Of a stretch of 64,000 nt of DNA, positions 35,170 to 43,729 are shown piece by piece (within the stretch, counting starts at the first letter, position 1; each line of letters begins with the position of its first letter). The position numbers and the translations under genes were made by a program. The notes under the pieces are model-generated. The model had not been told where the DNA came from and did not search any database. It saw only the letters and a program-made list of their open reading frames with translations. The stretch lies in assembly GCA_947446925.1 (NCBI GenBank), contig CANFHU010000003.1, positions 62,001-126,000 on the forward strand, given 5' to 3'. The stretch comes from Flavobacteriia bacterium. Its GTDB lineage: Bacteria; Bacteroidota; Bacteroidia; Flavobacteriales_D; Crocinitomicaceae.

Positions 35170-37140
35170 TTATCGAATTCTAAATCCGATAATTTCTACT
35201 TTTCGTTCCAATGCTGCTTTAATTGAATAAATAGAGTTTTTAATATCGTTAGCGTTATCGCTTACTAATTTATTGGATAAATATTCTCCATAACTTTCTT
35301 CTTTAAATGTTATAGCTGGAGTTCTATTTTCTGTTTCTGCTATTAGATAGTTTAATAAAATTCCATTTTTATATATTCCGATATAATTTTTTACAGAATT
35401 AATTCTACGTTTACTTAAAAATTTATTGTAATTATTTTTTGCTAACGGACTAGCATACCCTTTAAATATTAATTCAAATTTTGCTCCCTTTCTCAGTTCT
35501 TCAATCATAATATCTAAAAAATCATCTAAATCTTTTTTCCCTTTTTGAAGGTTAAGTTCAAAAAAATCATTTATTTCTTTCTGAGCATTTATTTTATTAT
35601 CTCCAATCAACCCTTCAGAATATTTTACTTTGTAAGTAGCGTTTAATAGATTATAATTTTCATATGTTTCTAAGTAGTTTATATAGGTAGTTGAATCGTT
35701 TGATTTTGGATTTGGAATATCATTATGAAAGTATAATGAAATTGGAATGAGTTTTTCTAATTTTTCGATATTATTCTTTGTTCCATTAATTTTTTTAGCG
35801 CTAATTAAATTTATTGTAGAGTCGATATTAGTTTTGAAAGTAAGCGAGTCGATTTTACTATTTACCGGACTTAATTGATAAATATCTGTACAACACGTTT
35901 TGTTTTTGGATGCATGATTTCGATTACTAGTGACGAAATAATTGAGTGAATCTTTCACTAGATAGGTGTCATTATTACAACTATTGAATGGTAATCCAAG
36001 ATTCTCAATTTTCGAGATTTTATTAGGTGCAAAATTAGTTTTAAAGAGGTCATATCCTCCATATCCATTGTGCCAACTAGAAGAGAAATACAATGTTTGT
36101 GAATTATTATCATAAAAAGGGGCTATATCTTCTTCGACGGAATTTATGTATTCTATTGTTTTAACATCTTTCACTGTGTTTTGATTTAACAATCCATAAA
36201 ATATATCAAGTCCGCCAATACTTTTTTGTGCGTCGGAGCAAAAAAACAAATAATCTTTGCCTTGAATTTTAGCAAATGCTGGCATTGTATAAGAATATTC
36301 ATTCGTGTTAATTTCACCTTTCAAGGTATCTGGGGATGACCAGATGCCATTTTTGTAATTACTAACAAGTATTTTACATTTTTTATTTTGTGGCTGTATA
36401 TTACAAGAACTAAAGTAAAATTTCTTTTTATCACTTGAAAAAGTCCCGTTTGATGTGTTGTTAACTGATGAATTTATTGGCTTTATTTCTTTAAGTTGAC
36501 TTCCATTTTCTTTTACAATTGAATATAGTTTGTTAGTATACCCATCTTTAGAGAATCCAATGGAATCGATACAATTATCGCATTTTAAAGCACTAATAAT
36601 TAAAAGTGGTCCAATTACAGCGTGACCAAATTCTGAATCTTCATTGGCAAGTCCATGAATTTTCCGTATAGAGTAATCTGCAGAATCTTTGTTATTCAAC
36701 ATTGCCCATTCACACGATTCAATTTCTCGTGTAATTTTATTCATTAAATTTTTGTTTTTAGATCTCTTGATTTTGGTCATGCAATCATTAAAATATTTCA
36801 GAGAACTTTGGAAATCTCCTAATTGTTTTTTAACTAATCCTAATTGTAAATCGATATTTTCTTTAGATATCTTTTTATTATTTAATGTATTCAATTTTTT
36901 TAATAGAATTTCAGCCTTAATAAAATCCTTACTTTTAATCAATAAATCAGTGTAGGATAATAATATTTTATAATCTGAACTATCTTTTTGTACAATACTA
37001 TCAAAGTATTTGGATGCTTCTGCATAATCTTCTTGTTCCAAGTTTTGTTGTGCGCGGAATTTTAATTCTCTGGAAGTTGTCTGTCCGATACCGACCATTA
37101 TATTAAATAAAAACGCTATTATTATAAATAATCTAAACAT
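35170..37140 (-). CDS. TPR-PD40-OmpA protein (PorE-like, divergent OmpA domain)
   Basis: A signal sequence (FRLFIIIAFLFNIMVGIG) leads to TPR-like repeats (residues about 25-130: YAEASKYFDSI, FQSSLKYFNDC). A PD40 propeller follows (about 200-420: SIGGLDIFYG, GYGGYDLFKT). The C-terminal OmpA-like domain is weak: ELIFKGYASPLAKNNYNKFLSKRRINSV replaces the usual DxxG, and a TEN...TPAITF segment follows. At 656 residues it fits PorE-type proteins that link T9SS to peptidoglycan. It overlaps the upstream PorP/SprF gene by 19 bases. Confidence 0.82.
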   Translation of the reverse strand: MFRLFIIIAFLFNIMVGIGQTTSRELKFRAQQNLEQEDYAEASKYFDSIVQKDSSDYKILLSYTDLLIKSKDFIKAEILLKKLNTLNNKKISKENIDLQLGLVKKQLGDFQSSLKYFNDCMTKIKRSKNKNLMNKITREIESCEWAMLNNKDSADYSIRKIHGLANEDSEFGHAVIGPLLIISALKCDNCIDSIGFSKDGYTNKLYSIVKENGSQLKEIKPINSSVNNTSNGTFSSDKKKFYFSSCNIQPQNKKCKILVSNYKNGIWSSPDTLKGEINTNEYSYTMPAFAKIQGKDYLFFCSDAQKSIGGLDIFYGLLNQNTVKDVKTIEYINSVEEDIAPFYDNNSQTLYFSSSWHNGYGGYDLFKTNFAPNKISKIENLGLPFNSCNNDTYLVKDSLNYFVTSNRNHASKNKTCCTDIYQLSPVNSKIDSLTFKTNIDSTINLISAKKINGTKNNIEKLEKLIPISLYFHNDIPNPKSNDSTTYINYLETYENYNLLNATYKVKYSEGLIGDNKINAQKEINDFFELNLQKGKKDLDDFLDIMIEELRKGAKFELIFKGYASPLAKNNYNKFLSKRRINSVKNYIGIYKNGILLNYLIAETENRTPAITFKEESYGEYLSNKLVSDNANDIKNSIYSIKAALERKVEIIGFRIR

Positions 37141-38120
37141 TTTTTATGCATTAAGTTTTTTTCTTTATTCCGAGACCAAAGGTATTGTAAATTAATCTCT
37201 ATAGCGCCTCTTCCATTACTTGCTTTCGTTAATTTAGAGGTGTTTATATCGTAATTGATTGAGGCGACAAGTTTGTTTATTTGTGCTCCTAATTGTATGA
37301 AAATTGCGTCTTTATTTCTAAAATACACACCAAACAACAAATCTTTTTTCTTTGGAGTGTCTGATAAGTTGACACTACATTTTGTGCCAAAAATAAGTTC
37401 GTTATACTTATTTTGTTTTGAGTAATTAATTGATGGATAAATTTTTAAGGTGTTACTTAATTTCCATATCCCCTGTATGTAATTATTATATCGTCTGAAT
37501 CTGGGTACAGTCACATTGTAAAAGCCTTGATTAGGTTCATTTAGATTAAAAATGGAAGTCCCGATAGTAAATGAAAAATTATCAAAAATGTCTTTTGTGA
37601 AAAGCATACCTAACCCAACATTTATACATGCTATTTGTTGGGTAGTATATTTTTCATTAGATGGGATGTAACTAGAATAAATAAATCCGTCGTATTGATT
37701 GTCAAACATGTAATTAGAAAAATTCATTTGATTATTTTTCCAACCTAGGTCAATACCAATTCTCCATTTATATTTCCGTTTTGTAGATTCACTAAAAGTA
37801 TATGCTGCATTTATCCTACCTTCAATAGTTCTAAATATACCATCACCAGTAACATCATGTATAATAATTACCCCATATCCAAAGTTTCGATTATATTTAT
37901 TAACCATATCAAATGTGATGGATTGAGTTTGGTATGGTTTTGTGACGTTTCGCCATTGATCTCTAGAACTTAATGTTGCTCTAAAATCCTCTTTTATATT
38001 GCCTGAGTTTGCAGGATTTTGATACAACGCATTCTCATTGGATTGAGACCAATGTATATCTTGAGAACGTCCAATAATTGGGAGAAATAGTATGAATAAT
38101 ATGTAATATATTTTTTCCAC
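37122..38120 (-). CDS. PorP/SprF-family type IX secretion membrane protein
   Basis: This 332-residue outer-membrane protein has a signal peptide (YYILFILFLPIIGRSQ) and the family hallmark at the mature N-terminus, DIHWSQSNENALYQNPANSG, followed by RDQWRNV and TQSITFDMVNKYNRNFGYGVII. SprF-like proteins help attach or stabilise cell-surface adhesins secreted by T9SS, and normally sit next to a giant adhesin gene. No adhesin is adjacent here; only the PorE-like gene follows, overlapping by 19 bases. Confidence 0.88.
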   Translation of the reverse strand: MEKIYYILFILFLPIIGRSQDIHWSQSNENALYQNPANSGNIKEDFRATLSSRDQWRNVTKPYQTQSITFDMVNKYNRNFGYGVIIIHDVTGDGIFRTIEGRINAAYTFSESTKRKYKWRIGIDLGWKNNQMNFSNYMFDNQYDGFIYSSYIPSNEKYTTQQIACINVGLGMLFTKDIFDNFSFTIGTSIFNLNEPNQGFYNVTVPRFRRYNNYIQGIWKLSNTLKIYPSINYSKQNKYNELIFGTKCSVNLSDTPKKKDLLFGVYFRNKDAIFIQLGAQINKLVASINYDINTSKLTKASNGRGAIEINLQYLWSRNKEKNLMHKKCLDYL

Positions 38121-38320
38121 GAATTTATTTGTAGTTTAAAGATACTTTTTTTTGGTTATTTTGACTTATTCATTTTACAAGTAGTGATTGTTATATAATA
38201 TTTACTCTATTTTTTAATCCGTTTACTTACTTTAAAGCATTGTATTTCATTGCGTTATACGTGTTAATAACTTGTTGATTATTCAATTTTTTTGAATTCG
38301 TTTCATCCCTTTTTTTAATG

Positions 38321-38328
38321 TAATTTTG
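38321..38328 (+). promoter_or_regulatory. Candidate -7 element for the orphan hypothetical gene
   Basis: TAATTTTG matches TAnnTTTG and ends 31 bases before the ATG at 38360. The spacing to a TTCG (38297-38300) is about 20 bases, an imperfect -33 match. Confidence 0.35.
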
Positions 38329-38359
38329 TGTCTATTAGTTTTTAACTAGATATTAAGGG

Positions 38360-38896
38360 ATGATACGATCATTTTTAAAACGTAAATTAACAGACAATCA
38401 ATTAGCAAATATTTTTGTTAATGGATTATTGGAGGTTATTGATAATGGTTTTAAAGATGTTGCATCATTAATTAATGAAGATCCTGCATTTGAATCAACT
38501 CCTAATATTACTCCAGAAGCAAATTCTGAATTTACTTTAATTGTTATTGTAGGTAATTTAGTGACGCTTGAGTCTAGTTTTGAATCCGATCAGGCATTTC
38601 GTGTAGAACAGTTGATATTTCAAAAATTTGCAACTATTTTTTCAATGACTGAAACGAGTTTTGAAAATTTAATTAAAGAATATAAAAACTTCATTTCTAG
38701 GGTAAATCACCCATCTAAAAATATGCTTTATGGTATGTCTAAAGCAATTTTTCATAAATATAACCTGAATGATTTTCAGGATGATTACTTCAAGCGAATG
38801 CAAGCACCAAACCCTTTATTTCTTAAGAGAATGGATGAAGTTATGAGTAACTTTATTTGGGATTGGGATGTATTCTTTAAAAAGTATAAGTTATAG
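38360..38896 (+). CDS. Hypothetical cytoplasmic protein
   Basis: The 178-residue protein has no signal peptide. It begins with a basic helix (SFLKRKLTDNQLANIFVNGLLE), has an acidic central part and ends with an aromatic helix (FIWDWDVFFKKYKL). It looks like a compact mostly helical protein. I recognise no family. It stands alone between the divergent PorP/SprF gene and convergent rsmG. Confidence 0.65.
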   Translation: MIRSFLKRKLTDNQLANIFVNGLLEVIDNGFKDVASLINEDPAFESTPNITPEANSEFTLIVIVGNLVTLESSFESDQAFRVEQLIFQKFATIFSMTETSFENLIKEYKNFISRVNHPSKNMLYGMSKAIFHKYNLNDFQDDYFKRMQAPNPLFLKRMDEVMSNFIWDWDVFFKKYKL

Positions 38897-38900
38897 TAGT

Positions 38901-38930
38901 TTTAGATATACTCATTTGTTCATATCTAAA
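38901..38930. terminator. Inverted repeat between convergent genes, possible terminator
   Basis: TTTAGATAT (38901-38909) and ATATCTAAA (38922-38930) form a nine-pair A+T-rich stem with a 12-base loop. It lies just past the hypothetical gene and overlaps the last codons of rsmG. There is no long T-run, so termination is uncertain. Confidence 0.3.
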
Positions 38931-39547
38931 TAAACAACCTTTTTTGTTTCAAAAAAATCATAATCAAAGAACTTTGTAATATTATTATATCTTGGTTTTT
39001 GTTTTATTGGTTTCATTTCTTCTGCTAAATCTCCACCTTTAAGATATAAAATACCATTTCTAAGTTTGTTTTTATTTTCTGCTAAAAATTTTCCTTTTAC
39101 CCATTTTAAGAATTCTGGCATCGCTGTAACTGCTCTGCTTACTATGAAGTCAAATTGCTCTTTAATTTCTTCTGCTCTTGCATGAAATGTAGTTACATTT
39201 TGGATTTCTAAAGTATTGCATACTTCGTTTACGACTTTAATTTTTTTTCCAATTGAATCGACCAACACAAATTGACATTCCGGAAATAAGATTGCTAATG
39301 GTACGCCTGGAAAACCACCACCAGTTCCAATGTCTAAGATACGTGAACCATCCTTAAATGATTGTACTTTGGCTATGGCGAGTGAATGAAGTACATGCCT
39401 TTCATAAAAATGATCCATATCTTTTCTTGAAATTACATTGATTTGTTCATTCCAAAATGTATATAGTTCTGCTAATTTTGAAAATTGATTTTTTTGTTTT
39501 TCAGAAAGTTCAGGGAAATGTTTAAATATCAGTTCGACTCCAGTCAT
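38912..39547 (-). CDS. rsmG: 16S rRNA (guanine-527 N7) methyltransferase
   Basis: It methylates G527 of 16S rRNA using S-adenosylmethionine. The protein has 211 residues from the ATG complementary to 39545-39547; a longer frame would overlap the acyl-CoA synthetase stop and add a lysine-rich stretch. Family motifs: FWNEQINVISRKDMDHFYERHVLHSL, the SAM loop ILDIGTGGGFPGVPLAILFP, LVDSIGKK, and SRAVTAMPEF. It lies one base after the acyl-CoA synthetase gene on the same strand. Confidence 0.95.
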   Translation of the reverse strand: MTGVELIFKHFPELSEKQKNQFSKLAELYTFWNEQINVISRKDMDHFYERHVLHSLAIAKVQSFKDGSRILDIGTGGGFPGVPLAILFPECQFVLVDSIGKKIKVVNEVCNTLEIQNVTTFHARAEEIKEQFDFIVSRAVTAMPEFLKWVKGKFLAENKNKLRNGILYLKGGDLAEEMKPIKQKPRYNNITKFFDYDFFETKKVVYLDMNK

Positions 39548-39548
39548 T

Positions 39549-41306
39549 TTACAAGGTATATATTTGTTTAACTTCTTTGCTGTATTTGGCAAGTATTATT
39601 TTTCGTTTTAATTTTAAAGTAGGAGTCAATTCCCCTTCCTCTATAGAAAACTCATGGTCAAGTAAGGTATATCTTTTGATTTGTTCATAACCACCGTAAT
39701 GTTTATTATAACTATCTACTTCAAGTTGAATTCGGTGTTGGATTTCTTTGTTATTAATTAACCCGGTATTCGATTTGTCTTCAATATTCAACTTTTTATT
39801 GAAAGACCATTCTCTAATGTAATTAAAGTTCGGAACAATCAAAGCACCAGGGAATTTTTCGCCTTCTCCAAGTACCATAATTTGTTCTATAAAACGCGAT
39901 TCTTTAAATTTATTCTCCATTGCCTGAGGAATAATATATTTCCCACCAGATGTTTTAAAAATTTCTTTTTTACGATCTGTAATTTTTAAAAATTTACCTT
40001 CAATAAAAGTTCCAATATCTCCAGTGTGAAACCACCCTTCCGAATCAATATCCTCTGCTGTCTTTTCTGGTAAGTTATAATATCCCATCATGACATTAGG
40101 TCCTTTTACTAAAATTTCACCATCTTCTGCTATTTTAACTTTTACATCGTGAATTAAAGTGCCAACTGTTCCAATTCGAATTCCATTTTTTATACAATTG
40201 ACAGATATTACAGGTGATGTTTCAGTTAAACCATAACCTTCAAGTATTGTGATGTCTGCTGCTAAAAACATTTTTGCCAATTTTGGTTGTAATGCTGCAC
40301 TACCAGAAACAATAGCCCTTGTGTTTCCTCCTAAGGCTTCTTGCCATTTAGAAAAAATCAATTTACGCGCAATGGCAAGTTTAATATTGTACCAAAAAGA
40401 TCGATTTATTACATCGTATTTCTCACCTAATTTAACAGCCCAAAAAAATAATTTTCGTTTAAGACCGGTAAGTTCTTCGCCTTTTGATATTATTTTTTCG
40501 TATACTTTTTCAATTAAACGTGGTACCGCTGTAAACATATGTGGTTTCACTTCTTTTATGTTTTCTCCAATAGTATCCATCGATTCAGCAAAAAATATGG
40601 AGCAACCCATATACATGTATAAGTAATGTAACATGCGTTCATATACATGACATACAGGTAAGAAAGTAAGTACTCTAGAATTCTCATCACAAGGCATACG
40701 ATCAATACAAGCAACTACATTAGATAAAATATTGTTGTGCGATAGCATTACACCTTTTGGGTTTCCGGTTGTACCTGAGGTGTATATAATAGTTGCTAAA
40801 TCTGAATTTTGAATTTTTTCTTTTCGAGATAGAACAGTTGCATCACTAATAGAGGATTCGTCCATATGTATTTCAGTCCAATTTGGAATAGAATTTTCTT
40901 TGGTAAAACTATATAGAAATTCTAAATCAGGTGTTTGAGACTTTAAATGATTTATTTTCGAATATAAATCTGAATCTCCAACTACACATAACTTTATCTT
41001 GGAGTCATTAAATATATAAATATAATCTTCAGCAGAAATATTTGGGTAAATAGGAACTACAATTGCACCAATTTCTAATGCGGCTATATCTAAAGCATTC
41101 CATTCATATCGATTGGTAGAAATTATTCCGATTTTATCTCCTGGATTTATTCCTAAAGCGATTAATCCTTTTGCAGTTTTACTAACTAAATTTAAAAAAT
41201 CTGTTGTTGAAATAGTTGTCCAAATACCATTCTTTTTAGTAGAAAACATATCACTTTTTGGATAGTTTTTTAATTGATGGTAAGGTATATCGAATAGTCG
41301 TTTCAT
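39549..41306 (-). CDS. Long-chain acyl-CoA synthetase (AMP-forming)
   Basis: It activates fatty acids as acyl-adenylate and then acyl-CoA. The 585-residue protein, read from ATG complementary to 41304-41306 (a GTG 15 bases upstream is possible), has the P-loop IIYTSGTTGNPKGVMLSH, the EGYGLTETSPVISVN motif and GWFHTGDIG, then DRKKEIFKTSGGKYI. This matches FadD/LACS members of the Bacteroidota. rsmG follows one base later, so both share a transcript. Confidence 0.92.
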   Translation of the reverse strand: MKRLFDIPYHQLKNYPKSDMFSTKKNGIWTTISTTDFLNLVSKTAKGLIALGINPGDKIGIISTNRYEWNALDIAALEIGAIVVPIYPNISAEDYIYIFNDSKIKLCVVGDSDLYSKINHLKSQTPDLEFLYSFTKENSIPNWTEIHMDESSISDATVLSRKEKIQNSDLATIIYTSGTTGNPKGVMLSHNNILSNVVACIDRMPCDENSRVLTFLPVCHVYERMLHYLYMYMGCSIFFAESMDTIGENIKEVKPHMFTAVPRLIEKVYEKIISKGEELTGLKRKLFFWAVKLGEKYDVINRSFWYNIKLAIARKLIFSKWQEALGGNTRAIVSGSAALQPKLAKMFLAADITILEGYGLTETSPVISVNCIKNGIRIGTVGTLIHDVKVKIAEDGEILVKGPNVMMGYYNLPEKTAEDIDSEGWFHTGDIGTFIEGKFLKITDRKKEIFKTSGGKYIIPQAMENKFKESRFIEQIMVLGEGEKFPGALIVPNFNYIREWSFNKKLNIEDKSNTGLINNKEIQHRIQLEVDSYNKHYGGYEQIKRYTLLDHEFSIEEGELTPTLKLKRKIILAKYSKEVKQIYTL

Positions 41307-41361
41307 AGTTCTAAAATTCACGTAACAAAATAAATATAATTATTTTATTTGTAAATCATTG

Positions 41362-42414
41362 TTATTCCATGCTATATATTTGTTGTCCATTCCAATAAGT
41401 GGCATTCGAATAAATTGCATTATATTCATTTCCTTTGATTATTGGTGTTTCCAAGATTGTGAAGTTTGCATTTTTACCTTTTTCAAGTGTACCATTCTTT
41501 TTTTCTGAAAATGATAAATATTGTGCCCAATTTGTAATAGATTTTAGTGTTTTCAATAATTCCATTTGATTCAATTTCGAATAATTGGATAGTTTTTCTA
41601 GTAATTTATCTGATGATTGACTTGTCCCAAAGAGATAAATTGGTAGTGTCTTTTTATTTGTTTCGTTAAAACAAAGAAAAAAATTGTTCTCTTCAAGTAG
41701 AGTTAAGGTTTTTGGTGCGGTTTCACGGATGTTAAAAACAAACCATCGATGGTCTAATTTATAGTTTTGAAGTGACTGTATAATCAAAGGGATGTTTTTT
41801 TGTCCATTGTGAAAGTCTATTCCGATTTGTAAAGAATTACTTTTCGCGACAGCGCATGCCTCTAAAACGGTTGACTCATTTTCATTGGCTATAGTGAATC
41901 CTGCGAAAATTAAATTTTTAAATTTTCGTATCTTTTTTATTTTTCTTATATGATTGATATTTTCTTTTGAAGGGGTTAAATAGACATGCCATTTTACTTG
42001 CATATAAGGGCCGAATTTTTCAAGTTCAAGGAGTTTTTTAAAGGTTATTCCATGAATAAAAACTTCTACAATACCTTGTTCTAATTCTTGTGTTTCTATT
42101 TCTTCTAGTAGGCTGTTGCTCCATTTTTCGACTGTATCGATTTGTAAATTACAATCAGAAAATGTTGGTATAATTTCTCGTCCTTCCACATCTATGGACT
42201 CTTCCGAACGGTATTTGTTTAATATTTGTCGTTCCGGACCGATTTCAACAATTTTCCCATTTGAAATTGCCATCGCCTCACCTGTTGTGTTGTTGTCATT
42301 TAAACAATAGATCGATGCATTATGAATGATTTGATCTACCTTTTTTCCTTTCATACAACTGTATAAAAAGGGGATAAGAAAAATAAATAGATAGTTGGTT
42401 TTAATTGTTTTCAT
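41362..42414 (-). CDS. Shortened amidohydrolase-like lipoprotein lacking the metal-binding His pair
   Basis: The N-terminus (FLIPFLYSC, C20) is a lipoprotein signal. Residues 27-85 follow the amidohydrolase/YtcJ beta-sandwich: ASIYCLNDN, GEAMAISNGKIVEIG, and the C-terminal GTLEKGKNANFTIL is the matching last sandwich piece. Between these, the PGFxDxHxH catalytic entry reads PTFSDCNLQ, so only D87 of the metal set survives. YtcJ-type enzymes are usually well over 500 residues, but this has 350. It is probably a non-catalytic relative. It overlaps the upstream membrane protein gene by 14 bases. Confidence 0.65.
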   Translation of the reverse strand: MKTIKTNYLFIFLIPFLYSCMKGKKVDQIIHNASIYCLNDNNTTGEAMAISNGKIVEIGPERQILNKYRSEESIDVEGREIIPTFSDCNLQIDTVEKWSNSLLEEIETQELEQGIVEVFIHGITFKKLLELEKFGPYMQVKWHVYLTPSKENINHIRKIKKIRKFKNLIFAGFTIANENESTVLEACAVAKSNSLQIGIDFHNGQKNIPLIIQSLQNYKLDHRWFVFNIRETAPKTLTLLEENNFFLCFNETNKKTLPIYLFGTSQSSDKLLEKLSNYSKLNQMELLKTLKSITNWAQYLSFSEKKNGTLEKGKNANFTILETPIIKGNEYNAIYSNATYWNGQQIYSME

Positions 42415-43729
42415 TCAAGATATTATTAAATGTTTTTTTTATTTTTTCAAAGTCTATACAAAGTAATAGAATACTAAAACTAAATGGTAAAAATGGGATT
42501 TTATATCTTACAATAGCTCCAAGTACAGGCACTGTCCAGCCAATTAGGATTGCCAATAAAATGCTAAAGTAGATTCCGAAATAAATATAGGGTAGTTGAA
42601 TTTTAGTTGGTTTTTTGAAAAATAAAATCATAAGAATGAATAATACTAGTATACATAAATTTTCCAACGCTGAAAAAGCAAAAAATAAGTTTTTAATTTC
42701 AAATATAGTTGGTCGAAATAGTCCATTTATGAATGCATCTGGCATCGTTTTTACAAATGACCAAGTAGAATTATTAAGCGCTTTTACATGTATTGTACTA
42801 CCTGCTTTTGTGTAATGAGCGACATTTATAAAATCTTTTTGTTTGTATTTTAAATCTGCAATAAAATCTAATCGTGGATTTATTTTACCGGCATTAAATC
42901 CAAAAAGTATTAATGCGGTATTGATTGTAAGAAAAATAACACCTACTTTTTTTGTTCGGATGTAATAAGTCAATATCCATGAAAAGATGCTTGGAATAAA
43001 CAAGATGAGTACATAGGTTTTTGTAATTGCTAAAAGACCTAGGGTTACTAAAACAATAGTTAAATTTAAGATCTTATTTTTTGCATCTAATAACTGATTA
43101 AAAGCAAATAAGAATAGACCAATACCAAATAATAAAATACTTTCTTTTAATACGCCTGACCCCCAAAATAAAACAGATGGAATAAGAAAACAAGCGATTA
43201 TCAATTCTGTTTTTCGGTTGCTAAATTTTTCATGATAAACTCTAAAAATACCTGTTAAACCTATAAAAGATAGCATGCATAAAATTAATGTATGAATATG
43301 ATAATATCCGAACGAAAAAAGATATATTACCGCATTAAATCGAATGACTGTTCGATTGTCGTTGAAAATATTACTCGTAAATGGTTTAAACCAATAGTTT
43401 GTTTTTACTAATAATGCGTGAATTTCATTAGTTTCATTCTGTATCCCAAAAATTATTTTCCAGAATTGTAAAGGAGAATTTTTGTATACCTTTTCATAAA
43501 GGTATTTTGCATCATCGAAATATTTAAAAATATCAGCAGTTTTTCTATCTGGATAATAATAGGTGTAAACATAGTAAATACCAAAGCCAAAGAGGAACTT
43601 AACGGTTAATAATCTACTTAGTGTTTTGAAAGTGATGCCGGAATTTTTAAAAAAAGCCCATTTTTTTAACACTAATAATAGCATCAAATAATAGAATGTG
43701 ATACAGGAAAATTCTAAAAAAAAATGCAT
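42401..43729 (-). CDS. Polytopic membrane protein, second of twin paralogues
   Basis: The 442-residue protein has about ten hydrophobic segments. Shared landmarks with its upstream twin are YYVYTYYYPDRKTADIFKYFDDAKYL near residues 50-80, FWGSGVLKES, a TKTYVL segment and a final VPVLGAIVRYKIPFLP. The last resembles the loop of glycosyltransferase-39/oligosaccharide-polymerase-like membrane proteins but is not diagnostic. It starts directly after the twin's stop. An envelope polysaccharide role is a guess from topology. Confidence 0.65.
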   Translation of the reverse strand: MHFFLEFSCITFYYLMLLLVLKKWAFFKNSGITFKTLSRLLTVKFLFGFGIYYVYTYYYPDRKTADIFKYFDDAKYLYEKVYKNSPLQFWKIIFGIQNETNEIHALLVKTNYWFKPFTSNIFNDNRTVIRFNAVIYLFSFGYYHIHTLILCMLSFIGLTGIFRVYHEKFSNRKTELIIACFLIPSVLFWGSGVLKESILLFGIGLFLFAFNQLLDAKNKILNLTIVLVTLGLLAITKTYVLILFIPSIFSWILTYYIRTKKVGVIFLTINTALILFGFNAGKINPRLDFIADLKYKQKDFINVAHYTKAGSTIHVKALNNSTWSFVKTMPDAFINGLFRPTIFEIKNLFFAFSALENLCILVLFILMILFFKKPTKIQLPYIYFGIYFSILLAILIGWTVPVLGAIVRYKIPFLPFSFSILLLCIDFEKIKKTFNNILNENN

